From Theristus sp. LFF4_11 (Eukaryota; Nematoda; Chromadorea; Monhysterida; Xyalidae): DNA of 64,000 nt. Of the stretch, positions 33,338 to 46,400 are shown one piece after another (position 1 is the first letter of the stretch; each line of letters begins with the position of its first letter). The DNA is taken from positions 1 to 64,000 of the forward strand of contig JASANC010003268.1 of NCBI GenBank assembly GCA_030248135.1. The letters are read 5' to 3'. Below the pieces are notes generated by a model that saw only the letters and a program-made list of their open reading frames with translations, ran no database searches and had not been told where the DNA came from. The position numbers were made by a program, and so were the translations under genes.

Positions 33338-34442
33338 TACAGGGTGGGACAAAAAAAAAAGGTTCCATTTTCAAACTGCTGTCACTGGCTGGTGTTTCAA
33401 TATTATGAGCTAAAAATTTCGGCATTGATAAAACATGTGATGCCATTTTTCTGACAAAATTTTTATCCAGTTTGGTCCAGTAGATTCAGTTTTACAGCAC
33501 AATGTTTAAAAATTCCCAAATTTTCAAAAAAAACGGAGATTTTTAACCAAGAATTTCACAACGAATCATTGCTCATAGACATCCAAATCATCCAAATCAT
33601 CATGGTTCGGGACAGGCCAAATTCCAAACTGGCTCGCCTCGTCGATTTTGCTGCGCGTGAACATTGCGACCACAGTGTCTTTGAATGCAGCAGCAATCGA
33701 TGGTCGACCGGATCCACTCTTTCGGTAAAACACGTTGCCATGCTCAAACAGATTGGACACAAAAGAACGGACATCCTGGTTGGCGAATCCTCGTGGCGAC
33801 CCAAATTGAATTTTACGCGAAACTGGCGAGTCACTGCAGAAAAACGTTCAGATTGCTCCCACCAGATCGCACACCAGACCCGTTGTTCTGCTGTCCACTT
33901 AACCATGACGAAACTGCAGAAAACTGAAACTGAAACACTGTTTTTAATCAAACCGCAAAAAAACTATTAAAAAACAATTTAACAGACAGAGCAACACACA
34001 AAACAAAAAGTCAACTGAACAATTCTTTCTGTCGCAGTCGCATGGCTGCTGACTCGAGTCCGTTGAGAAACATCAGAATTTCGCTTGAGCTGCTCAAATG
34101 CAATTCAAGTGTGAGACCTTTCCATTCTGAGCGCATGATTTGAAATATCAATACCCCGGGTATCCAAAAAGACCCATTTGTCACCTTCGCAACAGTTTCA
34201 AAATTGAATCACTTTTCTTGATACTAATTTTTTCTTGCACTCATTTCAGTCAATTTGTGGATTTTTCGAGCTTTTTAGAAAATCTGATACAGTGAGCACT
34301 AGGAATTATATATCGGAAAAAAAGTTTGTCAGTAAAATGGCATCACAAGTTTTATCAGTGCTGAAAATTTCAGCTCATAATATTAAAACACCAGCCAGTG
34401 ACAGCAGTTTAAAAATGGAACCTTTTTTTGGCCCACCCTGTA
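33338..34442. mobile_element. Decayed Tc1/mariner-type transposon with ~110-bp inverted ends
   Basis: TACAGGGTGGGACAAAA and TTGGCCCACCCTGTA form the outer ends, and the inverted similarity continues for about 110 bp on each side (AACTGCTGTCACTGGCTGGT / ACCAGCCAGTGACAGCAGTT). Between them is a relic transposase N-terminus on the minus strand and A/T-rich sequence. No DDE catalytic domain remains, so it is non-autonomous. Confidence 0.8.
33560..33906 (-). pseudogene. Transposase helix-turn-helix relic
   Basis: Starts MVKWTAEQRVWCAIWWEQ, then FSAVTRQFRVKFN, and after a frame change continues as FEHGNVFYRKSGSGRPSIAA. This pattern matches the N-terminal helix-turn-helix region (DUF4817-like) found in Tc1/mariner-type transposases of invertebrates. 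The change of frame near 33780 and the absence of a catalytic domain make it a pseudogene. Confidence 0.65.
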
Positions 34443-35699
34443 CATGTTTATGCGTTATTCTTAGCAAGGAGAAGGAAACAACGAAACAGTTTTTTTCGGA
34501 AAAAAATGGCTTTTTTTAAATTCGATTTGCTCGACTAAAAAGGCCGCTTTATATGTCAGTTTTTTCAATTTCAATTTATGTGACAGATTTATATAACCCA
34601 CCACACCAGCAATCGATTTAGAAAGGAAAGAAAAGATCAATTCAACTGCTTTCTTTCCTCATCAGTTTTCACATACATATTCACCAAAAAACTGTGGGAG
34701 TCGAGAAATGAGTCGGTTTGTAGTCAGCCAGTATACTAAACAAAAGAAATCTGACAGTCAAACCAACCACACCTGAAACACACACAACACAAACACACAC
34801 ACACAGCTGGGAAGGACTTCAGGAACTAAAAGATCTTCAAAATACCCGTCAACATCAGCTGGCCAGCAAATTACTTTTGCAGAAATCCTCGCTCTTCTTC
34901 TGCCGGTAACAAGTTCAAAATCTCAGTGTAAACAAAGTCACCTGGTGTAAACTGGTGTGTGTTCACAAAAAAACTGCACGCTGTCGTTTGGTGTGTATTT
35001 GCTTAACAGCAAAACATATTATTATTTTTTGTGGCAACTTGAAACACCGCGCATACAGAAATGCAAATGCAACTGAGCAGACAGATGGGTATCTTGGAAA
35101 AGTTGCCCTTCTCAGTTTTCGGGCACTGTCGCCTTGGTTTCTGCTTTTAAAGATCAACCAGTTCTGTGTGTATGTGTCACCACTCCGGTGAAAAAAAGTG
35201 TTCACATTTGAGTGGCTCCTGGCTGAACTTTTTCCTAAAAACGCATTTACTGCGCAAAATGACGCATTTTCGACTTTGTGGTGTTTTCTGTCAACAAGAA
35301 GAACATTTTAGTTTGCTGTTGTTGTCGCTTAGTCCCAGCCGCGAAAATACACAGTTTTTTCATTAAAAAATGCAACGAAAATCGCTTTGCAGAAAAGGTG
35401 AATTTCAAGTTGAAACCGGTTGACCAAAGTTCCAATGTCAAATCTTAATTTCTCTCGCTGTCTCGAGCAGTGTGCAAATATTGCACATTTTAGTGTATGT
35501 CTTGTTGGAAAAATCTATAAGAATATCTTGCTTCGTTCGTGATTGATATTGCGCAATTATGATATCGAGTTTTGATAACAACCCAAAACAAATAGAGTTT
35601 GAGTTTGAAATCATATCGAATATCGGCTAGCCAACCAACCAGAGTACATCAGCAGCTTTGCATTCCAGAGACGCGACAAATTCCCCCGCCGTCGAAAAA
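34443..35699. other. Intergenic, upstream of the phospholipase-like gene
   Basis: Apart from a (AC)n run near 34780-34805 I see no repeat family or gene. Several overlapping short ORFs around 34955-35440 are low-complexity and unsupported. Confidence 0.5.
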
Positions 35700-38600
35700 A
35701 TGGCCCGACCATTCAACAGAGCAGTATTTCTGACCAGTATTTGCTTTGCGCTCGTCCACGGCCAGGACGAGGTCGAGAAACAGCTGGAGTCGTTCGACGA
35801 GTTCTCCGAGCTGGCGCTGGACGAATACAAACATCTGCAGTTTCTGTCACAGCGGCAGGCGATCTGCGACACGGCGCTATTCGACCGACGAAACGAGACG
35901 CTCTCTGATCCGACTCTAGTGGCAGCCTGGATAAAATGGGCGAAAAAAGAGAAGACGAGACTGGGAGAGTTGACCTGGAATGGGTTCCCGTATGGTGACA
36001 CGTCGTTCGTCTGCCCGATTGGCATACCGGTCTGCATTGGTGGATTTGTTTTTTTTTTGATTTTTGGTCGTATATCCAGTTTACTGTGCATTACAACATT
36101 TTCTACTGTTGTTAGCCATCTGAATGGCAACATTATACAATTTCCACTCTGAGTGTGTTTGTCAAGCGTCTATGCGTTTGTTTTTGGGTGACCAAGTCAC
36201 GACTGAAAAACGAGAAAACACGTTCATCAGTTGTACCTGAGAAATTCGCTCTCAACATTTGTTGACCCATATACTTTTTGGTCACTCTAATTTTGCGAAA
36301 CAATATTTCACTACACTCCACAAATCAAAATAAGAAAAAAAGAGACTGAAACAAAATATGACCCGAAGCGGTTTTCCGCGCATAATCATACAAACACACC
36401 GCAAGAACACACAAACTTACAGATCTTTGAAGAAACCTGAAATAGAAAATTAAAAAAAAACCAAGATATTGAAAAAAAATCTTCGCGCAGTACGGTCCGC
36501 GCGCCGCCTCCGTGCACCAGCTGCACCCCGCCGACGTCGACATCGTCGCCGCCATCGGCAGCTCGCAGATCGACGGCGTCAACATGGACTGCACGGACGT
36601 CTCGTGTCTCTACCGCCGGCAGGCGCCCGACGCCGCGTTCGCCACGGGCGTCAACGGTACGCTGAACGAGCTCGTGACGCTGGCGCACATCCTGCAGCAC
36701 TTCAATCGTTACGTGGTCGTCGTCGACGAGCGCACGCACGTCGACCGCACGCTGCACCACCGCGGCACGTACGTCGCGCAGGACGCCGCGAAACGCAATC
36801 TGTGCGCCGATTTGCCGCGCCAGGCGCAGGTGAGAGAGTGATTTTCTGGTGATTTTCTGGGGTCGGTCGATGCGCTCGGCCGCCCGTCCTCGGGCGGTTT
36901 CATGGAGACCGTTCCGCAGCGGGGTTCGAACTTTCCACCTACAGAACGGTAGACGAAAGCCCTACACCTGCGCTAGAGACGCGACATTGTAACTGCAGTC
37001 CAGAGAGTGCCGAAGTGTTCTAATTTGTCCGTGAATACACCGTCTAGTCCCCCACTGTTCCACCATCAGTGTTGAAGCATGAATATACAAAAAAACCACC
37101 GTACCATTCCAGGAGCTAATCGCCAAGATCCGCCGATTGCCAGACTGGCAACGGAAATGGAAACTAGTGACAATCGTGGTGGCGTGTCGCGAGCTCGAGT
37201 GCGTCTGTCACGGCCAGGAGGACGATAACGGCGAGGACTCGGTCGACATGGTGAAACGATTGGTAGGCTACGTGAATCAGACGCTCACGCTGCTGCAGGA
37301 CAAGCTGCCGCGTACGTTGGTGAACCTGGTGCCGATGACCAGACGCGAATTGTGGCGCTCCATGTGGGCGGAGTCGGTGTTCTGCCAGAATTGGGCGAGC
37401 GAGTGCTTTAGGTGACCGATTTTTGGTTTTTTACGGTCACATTTCGTTGGTTGGTATAGACGACGCGCGCATGGTGATTGGTTGACGCGAAAAGCGCATC
37501 AAATTACGTCAGGCTCCACCTTTCTCGGGTATGAGATTATTCCAAGTCCCCAATTATTGGGAGGCTACTTTCACCAGGACTTCAAAGCATATACAGTCCA
37601 TCTGGAGAATATCTGCAACATGACGCGAGCATGACGTGATGACCAACCAATCAGCGTTGAAAACACCTCATGATTAACCGCTGAGAGTTGCTATGACCAA
37701 CCAATCTAGCGAGATTGACTGTAGTTTGCGTTATTCACTGTTAATGACGGGGAAAGTACGAGTCTGATCGAAATACCATTTTTGCTCTTTTGGTTGATTT
37801 CTTTCGATTATGTATTGTGATTTCACCCAACGAGCCAAATACACGGCGAATATTCTCATCTTGTCCCCCCCGTTCTTTTTCAGCACGCCCGAATGGTCGA
37901 CTGCGGTCTCGCAATTCGACGTCAGCGTCAAGGCGCTACTCGACTGGGACCAGTACGACCAACGCAAGAATTTCACTGTCGTACTGCAGCCGATCTTCGA
38001 CGGCGCCATCGCGGGCGTCACCGACGCGCCGCTGTTGACGCCCGACTGCGAGCATCTGACGCGCCCGGCGCACTCGATGGTATTGTGGATTTATTCAAAC
38101 GTGTCCACACTAAAATGACGTCATTTGCTTTAAAAACACCCGTTTGCCAGAGTGCAGGCACTAAAATGTCAGTTTGTGGTGTGACTGACTGATTCGACAT
38201 TCACCATTTGTTGATGGGAACAAATTGGCTAAACGGAAAGTCTGGTTTGCTGTGAACGAAAAGCGCATGTTTGTCGGCACATGACGTCATTTCAGTGGAA
38301 CACGTTTGAAAAAATATGTCATACCGTATGTTTGTTGTGAAACCTGTTACACTTTTTGCAAAATATATACAAGCTCGCGAACGAAAAATAATGGAAAGGA
38401 ATCGAAGTTGGCATGAGAGAATATGGATTTAACGGACAAATAAAATGTTTGTTTTCAACTTAAAAGTCCGCTACGCGTTGCGCAGAAAGCACGCATCACG
38501 TGATCACCAATCAATCACCAATCAATCAGCGGATTGTCTACAATTTAGAGTTCCACTCTATTGCAATATGCAGTTATACAATATGTATTATATGGAAGAC

Positions 38601-38935
38601 TTTACGGTAAATGGATGCATTATAAAGTTGTACAGGTCGCTCGCTCGCTCTGGAACTCGATGCTGGCGCCCGTCGGTCGCCAGCGCCCGTTCGACGGTCG
38701 TCTCAGCCCGCTGAACTGCCCACGCTCGAACTGCCCGTTTCTGACGACCCGCAAGAACAACCGCGACTGCGTCGACACGATCAAGACGCGATTCGACACG
38801 GAGGACCACGTGAAACGCGCCAATTACATGGCGTTTCTGGCGGCCAGTCGCGCGGCGGCGCTGCGGTCGCCCGTCGCCGTCGCTCATTGGTGGACTGCGG
38901 TCGTCGCGGTGACGCTGGCACTGGTCGGTCGATGA
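35700..38935 (+). CDS. Phospholipase B1-like GDSL/SGNH protein with degenerate active site
   Basis: Five exons in phase: 35700-36029, 36491-36829, 37113-37411, 37884-38079, 38636-38935; about 487 residues. A signal peptide (FLTSICFALVHGQ) opens it and a hydrophobic end (HWWTAVVAVTLALVGR) closes it, suggesting membrane or GPI attachment. Family landmarks are HPADVDIVAAIGSSQIDGVN (block I), LCADLPRQAQELIAKIRRLP, KWKLVTIVVACRELECVC (block III), PRTLVNLVP and TPDCEHLTRPAHSM (Asp/His block V), then LWNSMLAP. In active members block I is GDS and block III is GxND; here they are GSS and ACRE, so the nucleophile Ser and the Asp/His survive but the oxyanion Asn and Gly do not. Probably catalytically impaired. 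Confidence 0.87.
36890..36990 (-). repeat. SINE-3 head fragment
   Basis: Reverse complement of the tRNA-like head seen at 10165-10250: AGCGGGGTTCGAACTTTCCA then CTACAGAACGGTAGACG and CCCTACACCTGCGCTAGAG. It lies in intron 2 of the phospholipase-like gene. Confidence 0.6.
38081..38330. mobile_element. MITE family M2 (ATGACGTCAT-bearing), abuts a splice donor
   Basis: Begins TATTGTGGATTTATTCAAAC and ends ACACGTTTGAAAAAATATGT, with ATGACGTCAT near each end and CACCATTTGTTGATGGGAA inside. The exon ends at 38079 and the donor GT overlaps the first base of the element. Other copies: 38966-39212, 41621-41860, 53140-53228 (partial), 58430-58654 (reverse). Confidence 0.8.
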
Positions 38936-38965
38936 ACACCGATAGATACAATGTACGCTATATAG

Positions 38966-39212
38966 TATTGTGGATTTATTCAAACGTGTCCGGACTAACA
39001 TGACGTCATTTGCTATAAAAACGCCCGTTTGTCAATAGTACAGACACTAAAATTTTTCAGTTTTGGTGTGACTGATTCGACATTCACCATTTGTTTACGG
39101 GAAGAAATTGGCTAAACGGATAGTCTGGCATGCTGTGAACGGCAAGCGCATGTTTTGCGGCACATGACGTCATTTCAGTGGGACACGTTTGAAAAAATAA
39201 GTCATATTATGT
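38966..39212. mobile_element. MITE family M2, just after the phospholipase stop
   Basis: TATTGTGGATTTATTCAAAC through GACGTCATTTCAGTGGGACA; it starts about 30 bp downstream of the stop codon, so it is probably in the 3' untranslated region. Confidence 0.8.
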
Positions 39213-40429
39213 TTGCTTGAACGTGTCACGTTTTTGTTTCGCGCACTATAGAGCGCGCTCGCGAAAGAAGTGGATGAAACAATAAATGAATTTAACCGTA
39301 AATAGAGTGTTTGACTTTCAACCAAACCCGATACATTCCGCTCTTCTTGGTGTAATTCAATGGTTCGCGTGCGAAAAAGTGACAGGTTTAAAAAAACATG
39401 GTGTTACAGTACTATGTAGTTACTTGCTGCCATGATGTTTTCAAGTTTTTTTGTTGAAAACACACCGCGTGCGTGGTGTCTGTTCTGCGTGCGAGTTTTG
39501 TTTCGTTGGGCACCTTTTAATTTTGTGATTTATGTAGAGTTTTGTTTTCCGCCAAAATGACGGATTGAGACGGCATTTCGGTTTTCAAAAGTTTTTTCAT
39601 AAGTTCCGAACCTCTAGTTTTTTCCTTGTCTGGATTCTTTGGTAATATTTGAACGGGCGATATATTCGGGTGAACATGATAGAAAATAAAAAAAGAAAAA
39701 TTTTTGGTGCGTTTTTTTTCTTGCTGGAATGCGTTTCTGAGAACAACAGCTTGTTTTTAGACAAATTCTTTGACTTTTCGCTGAAAAAATATCAAAGGAA
39801 TTTTAGACTTCTCAAGCTTATTGTCAGTCCATGTAGCTGATAGCGAGTTTTTCATGCAAACAGCCTTTATTACAAACGTGAAATGCATTTTTTGCACCAG
39901 CTAGAAAAAACTCAAGAAAAAATTCAACAAAAAAACATTTAATATGGCATCAAACTTGTGTTGATAAGAAAAATGAACAGAGTTGTTGTAAGTACAGTTG
40001 TTCTGCAGTTACTGATTGGGCTTTCAATAAACAAAAGCCGACGTTTTTAACCAAAAAAAGCAGACAAGTTTGCCGAAATTGCTTTTTTGTTGCATTGCCA
40101 CGTGAGAAAATTACTTTGTTTTTGATAGGATGCCTGTCATTGTGTTACCTCGCATCCAATTCGCTCATCATTTATTTACGAAAAGTCTGCGGTCTCTGCC
40201 TGTCAGCGTGAATATTTGGCTCCAAAATATATTCTTCCAGTAATTTCAGTTTTCTTTTCATTCGAGTTTCTCCCGGAAACAAAAGAATTATTGCGCATCA
40301 TAATGGCTGCACAGGACATGTTATCGTGTTTCTAAAAAAGCACGAAGCACTCCGCATATAACAAAGAAACAAACGAAATATAACAAAGTAAAGAAAACAA
40401 ACGAACACCAACACTACCGCCGCACGGCA
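39213..40429. other. Intergenic, no gene seen
   Basis: A/T-rich sequence between the phospholipase-like gene and the kinase. No repeat family member or exon recognised. Confidence 0.5.
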
Positions 40430-43400
40430 ATGTCGAAGACGGCGTCAACGTTGGCGTTGTTGACGTCGGACAAACAGCCGAACAAGACGTCCTCAGAGAA
40501 CGCGCTGTATAAAAAAACGAAACTGCCACCGCCGCAGACGCCTCTGCAGCTGCTCGACTGGCTTGAACGCAACTGGGTTCGGCTTTTTTGGCTTGATTGA
40601 ATGGACGGACACACGCTGATTGGGTGCTGCGTGTTACTCACGCCCGAAAAATGACGTTTCGTTGTCTAGTTCCGGCAAGGAATATCGAGAGGAAGGGGTG
40701 ATGTCCTTGGCCGAGGGCGCTATTCCTCGGCTAGGCTTCCGAAGTATCGGATTTTTTAGCCTCTGGGCAGCCCGCCCAAGCCTCATTAATTTCGCCTCAA
40801 AGAATTTCCCAAGTTGCGTTTGTAAACAGTGCGTTTTGATTGCTTTGTTGCAGCATCACGTGCCGCGATACTTTCGACGCCTCACTACCCTGCGAGTACA
40901 GGTTGATGTCATTCCAAGACCGCAGGAAATCAATGGCATTCAAATCACATACAGTTGGTGGATTTTTTCAATTCTCCATTCTTTTTTAGCGACTTGCAGT
41001 TGGTGCGTTTTTATCGGACTCGCTGCACCTCAAGATCGGATAGTTTTGGACCTCTCTTCAGGCCGGCTTGGTTTTGGACTTCTTTTCGGACCCCTGTGCG
41101 GACGGGACTTAGTTCTTTCTTAGTTAATTTAAATTCGGTTAGTTCTCGAGTTCGAACCGTCCGGGCCTGGTTCTATAACCTCCGAATCGACTGGATTTAG
41201 TTTTGTACCTCTGTTCGGAACGGACCTGGGATATCGCTATTTGAATTGGACCTGCTTTTGGACCTCTCTTTCAATCCAGTCGCTTTTGGACCTCTGTTTG
41301 CAGCTGATTTCGTTTCGGACCACTGTTGCGTCCTCTCTTTGGACCTGAAGTCGTGTTTTTTTTTCATTTAGTCTGACCTTCTTTAAGATACCTGTAGTTT
41401 TAAAAAATTTGAACGTTGCTTTCATGATCCCACTCTTGTCTCAATTTCAGACAAGCTAGCTTACGCCGTGGCGATTACCGACTATAAAGCGCGCGGCGTT
41501 CGAGACCACGGTTTCCTGAAGGGAGATCGCTTTCATGTCATTGATGAAAGGTGATGAGCAAATGGTGCAGCTGCATTGCATATCATGTTGCTTTGTGTTG
41601 GCTGTATGCAGACTGAGTTTGTATTGTGGATTTATTCAAACGTGTCCGGACTAAAATGACGTCATTTGCTTTAAAAACGCCCGTTTGTCAAAGTACAGGC
41701 ACTAAAATGTCAGTTTGGTGTGACTGATTTGACATTCACCATTTGTTTACGGGAAGAAATCGGCTAAACGGAAAGTCTGGTTTGCTGCGAACGGCAGGCG
41801 CATGTTTGGTGGCACATGACGTCATTTCAGTTGGACACGTTTAAAAAATAGGTCATACCCGATATCAAGAAAAGTGAAAAAGGGCATTATTTTTTTAGCC
41901 AAAGCGCTGATTGGACGTACGTCTCGCAGGTGGACAATGAGTGGTTGGCGTACATTCCAAACAAGCGGGTGGTAAAGATTGAGTCGAAATCAAGGTGAGA
42001 TAAAACGCGCTCTTTCATTATTCAACAATAGAACGCCCACACAGTGTGTGGGGAAAACCGTTTTGAACAAAGTCCACTCAATCATGTTCAACGCGACGAT
42101 TTTTTGAACAAATAAAAGACATGAATGACATCATTTTTTTCAAAAAGTTGAATGACGATTCAGCAAAAAACCGCGTGACAATCCGTTTCTTTTGGCTCAC
42201 CCGTTTTTTTGTGCAGTAACGTTTCAGCAAATTCTTGCTGAAAAATGCAAGAATTTCAACCAGAAATTCAGCTTCCTCCATTCTAGCTGGTGTGCGGGCA
42301 AAATCTCGCGCCAAGAAGCGGAGATTTTGTTGTCGACAATCAATTTGCCAGTCGGCACGTATGTCGTGCGGGAACGAAAACACAACAGCGGTAAGCAATA
42401 ACAACGGGTATGTAATGCCTCCAAATTTCCATCATTCCCGTTCATTAGTCCCGCTTTGGATTGCTCAGATGGAATTGGCCTGACAAATTTTTTATCACGC
42501 CCATCCAGAGGCGGTGTGGAATTGAACTTTTCGGTTTCTATTTTTTATTGATTTTTTTCCCGGCGGCAGATTTTTATCATCGACTCTTTTTCTATAAAAA
42601 AATCACACAGGCGAATTCGCGCTGACGATACGACTGGAGACCAGCGAACGACATGTGCACGTGAAACACTATGAGATCACGTTCGCAAAGGGCGGCTTCG
42701 TCCGTCTCGGCCACACGGGCAGGAAGTTCGCAACGATTCCAATGATGCTCTTGCACTACAGAGGTACAGTACAACGTCGGTTTCTATGATCTTTGATATT
42801 GGCGCCGAGACTCAATACGCGCATATAGAGAGGCAAACAGTTTCATGCATGACGCGCGGGAATTCAAAAGTGGCAAAGTGATCCGAGTTCCCTGAATAGT
42901 TGCATATGTCACTGAGTTGGACTGTACGGAATGGATGATTAAACATGGCAGCTTTTTTCAGGGTGCAAGGAGGGCGCAAAATTTGAATAAAAAAGAAAGC
43001 CATTCAACAACCTAATTGTGTGTCCAATTTGACGTGTTTTTTTAACTAATTTTATTCTTCGTGCTATTCTGTTCATTCTTTCTCCCTTGCACACATGGCT
43101 AGGAATAATCTTGGCATTTTTGAAAGAGACAACTCCTAGTCTGCGACTAATCCCGCCTTGAGGGAGAATACAAGGAGACTGCCGTATTTACTCAGCCATA
43201 CCATAGAGTTTTTGACAGTGTGCCACTTTCTGTTCCGCAGCCGGCAATGGTGACCACGGCCTGTGCTGTCCGTTAACAGTGCCATTACCGGAGCTGATTC
43301 CGGCGTGCATCTACACGAGCACGAACACGCAGCTGATCACGCACGCGACCACACTCGACCCGGTGCGAATCAAGATGCGCGACAGCGATCTGATCGGCGA

Positions 43401-46400
43401 GGGCGCGTTCTCGAAAGTGTTCAAAGGTTATACACTCACGGTTTTGCTTTTCTTCTTCTTCTCCATTCGTCTGTTTTATCTAATATCAATTTTTTTTAAA
43501 GTTCTGCGACTGAATGCGTGTGCAGACGTGAAAAGAAAACTAGTTTCAATATTTATTTTGCAATTCAAAGTCGCCTAAGTGACTCGGCCCTACGTAGGGG
43601 ACTCGGATCACTTTGCCGATTTTGAATTCCCGCGTACTGCATGCAACTGTTTACCTGTCTATGGACGCATTGAGTTGCGGGACGAAAATAAAAGATCATA
43701 GCTACATACACGCGCAAAATCACAGTGTTCTGAGCTGAAAAACAAAATTGCAGTGTGTGCGTGGTGGTGGTGATGTCTTTTTGGTGATTTTTGGTATTGG
43801 CTCAAATATTCACACAGAAAGCGCCAATCGGCATTCGGTGTGTGTTTTCGTTTCGATCTTTTTTTGTCTTCAGGTCGTTTGAAAAAAGAAACCTGGGGTG
43901 GCGCCGTGAAAGTGGCCGTGAAAAGGCTGGCGCACAAAGAGGGTGAGGACATACGGCCGATCGAGCAAATCCAGGTTAATAGGGGGCCACAAAATAACTA
44001 CTGATTGGTTGCATTTGAGTTTAAGAAAAAAAAAACAACCAATCAAGGTGCAACCAGTTAGCTTGCTGCAGTGGAAACCGCTTGAATAAGTTTCTCGTTC
44101 GTTGACTATAGTTTCTTCAAAATCATCAAATTAGTCAATTTTGGGCATTCAGGTAGGCAGTTGGGTGAACCCAGTTCACCCGTTCCGTCTATTTTTAAGC
44201 GCATTTTCAAAAAATAATTGACTCACATTTTTAAAACAAGAAAACCACACATTGAAAAAGGCATTATTGTCTGAACAGCGTGCCAAAAATGAACAGAAAG
44301 AGACGTTCGAACGCCAAGCAAAATGCTTCTAACTGAAAAAAGTTGGTTTTCAAAACAACACAAAAATTTGCTCCAACCAAAACAGGAGGTTCACATCCAA
44401 GTGCTCTGCTCGCACAATCACATCGTTCGTCTGTTTGGCGTCTGCACCACTGAAAAGGAGCATTGGATCGTCACGGAGCGGCTCCAGGGAAACGTTCGCG
44501 ATTTACTTCGGAACTATCCGCATCGCATTGCAACCTGTGTACTGATCGACATTGCAAAACAGGTATTATCATTTGGGGGGGGGCATTGCGATATGAATGC
44601 GTTTGCAGACGTAGAAGGGAAACTACTTGCAATCTTTATGTGGCAATTCAAAATAGCCCAAGTGACCCGGCCCCATTCAGTCGATTTGGATGACTTTGCC
44701 AATTTTGAATTTTCGCGTCACGCATGAAACTGTTTACCGATCAATGCGCGCGCTCAGTCTCCTCGGGAGCAAACAAAAACGATAATTCATGCGGATGCGC
44801 GAGCGAGTATAAGGTTTCCTTTCATAAATTTGAAAATAAAAATTTTCTGAAAAAAAGTGGAATTTTGTGTGACAACCTTATAGGTGGGAGGAGGTCTTAT
44901 AAACGGGGTGGGATTTCGACCAAGTCAAACATTTTTATTTTTTGGTGGGCGGGTTTTATAAGGGGTAGGAATTTTATATGCAAGACTTTACGGTATTCGC
45001 AGGTGATCGACGCAATGATCTACCTGTCCATCAACAACATCATCCACTCCGATCTGGCGGCGCGCAATATTCTGTACTTTGACGTGACATTTGATGAAAT
45101 TGGTCGCATCGAGCAAATTCTCGTGAAAGTCGCCGATTTTGGGCTGTCGAAAAAGATCGCGAACGCCTACTATGACTTTCGACATCGTAGTAAGCATCAT
45201 TGTTCAGCGTCTGCAAATCGCATGACATTTTTTTCTCTAGATCGTAGTGAATAAGAACGCTTTTTGGTTTCTGTTTACGCGGCGAAAAACCGATCGAACA
45301 TGAATTTAGGCGCGATTGCACGAATAGCGAGTCTCTCTGTTGCGCTGTACAAGCAGGCCACGAGGGAGGAAACTGAAACTGTACCCCATATTCAGCCGTT
45401 GAGGCTCATATATATGGGAGCAAATTTCCGAATGACTGATTTGATGATGCACCAACCAACAAATTATTAAGCAACCGCAATTCAAAGTTTAAAAATTTTA
45501 AAATAACGATTTTATAGCCGAGCAAACAAAGCTGCCGCTGCGGTGGATGCCGCCGGAAGTGTTGAATGATTCAATGATTCATTCAAAATCGGACCTCTGG
45601 TCGTTCGGCATTTTCATCATGGAGCTGACGAACAAAGGCAACGTACCGTATTTGGGTAAATTCGTTGGAAGAAAATATTTATTGTTTTTTTTGCACACCG
45701 CTGATTGGTTGCGTTTCAATTCTAGAAGCACGATGATTGGTCGCGCACTTTTATGGCGCGGCGGTTGGTGTGTGTGTGTTTGTGTGTGCTGCAAAAAATT
45801 CACGGGCTATTCTTTAGTGGTCTCCTCAATAATACATAATTCTTGCATCTATTCATGCAAATTTAATTTTTTTCAAAAAAACGCTATTATTTTTGTCGCT
45901 TTTTCTGTTTCCACGCCTTTTGTGCACAAATTAGTCAGCATCTCGCTGATTGGTTGCATATAGCGTTCTTCTGTTGTTCCAGACCAATGGCCAGACACGG
46001 AGGAAGGAGCCCCGGACGCCAGTATGCTGCTGGATTTCCTGAAAAACCGCAATCGACACTCAAAGCCGGAGTCTTGCCCGCAGCCACTCTACGAAATCAT
46101 TCGTTGGGTAGGCTTGGCAGCTTTTTTGGCTGCATTTTTGCATTTTTTTCAGAGACACGCTGATTTGTTCATGATGGACATCTTTGTGGCCAATCAGCGG
46201 GGCAATAGGATTTATGGTACGTACTCTGAAACTACTGAAAACAATCGCTGGAATCATACCGGAACTTCTGGCACGAACTTATTTCTATCCGAGACGGGTT
46301 ATTTTCAACGAGACGGAACAAATACGTTCTTTTGCAACAATAATGAAACACGCCGCTATGATTGGCTTGTTTATAACAGCTGTAGCCAAAAAAACAGGTC

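Noticed and set aside
36469..36852. Arg-rich 127-codon frame on the plus strand and overlapping minus frames
   Set aside because: These are shadows of the GC-rich phospholipase exon 36491-36829.
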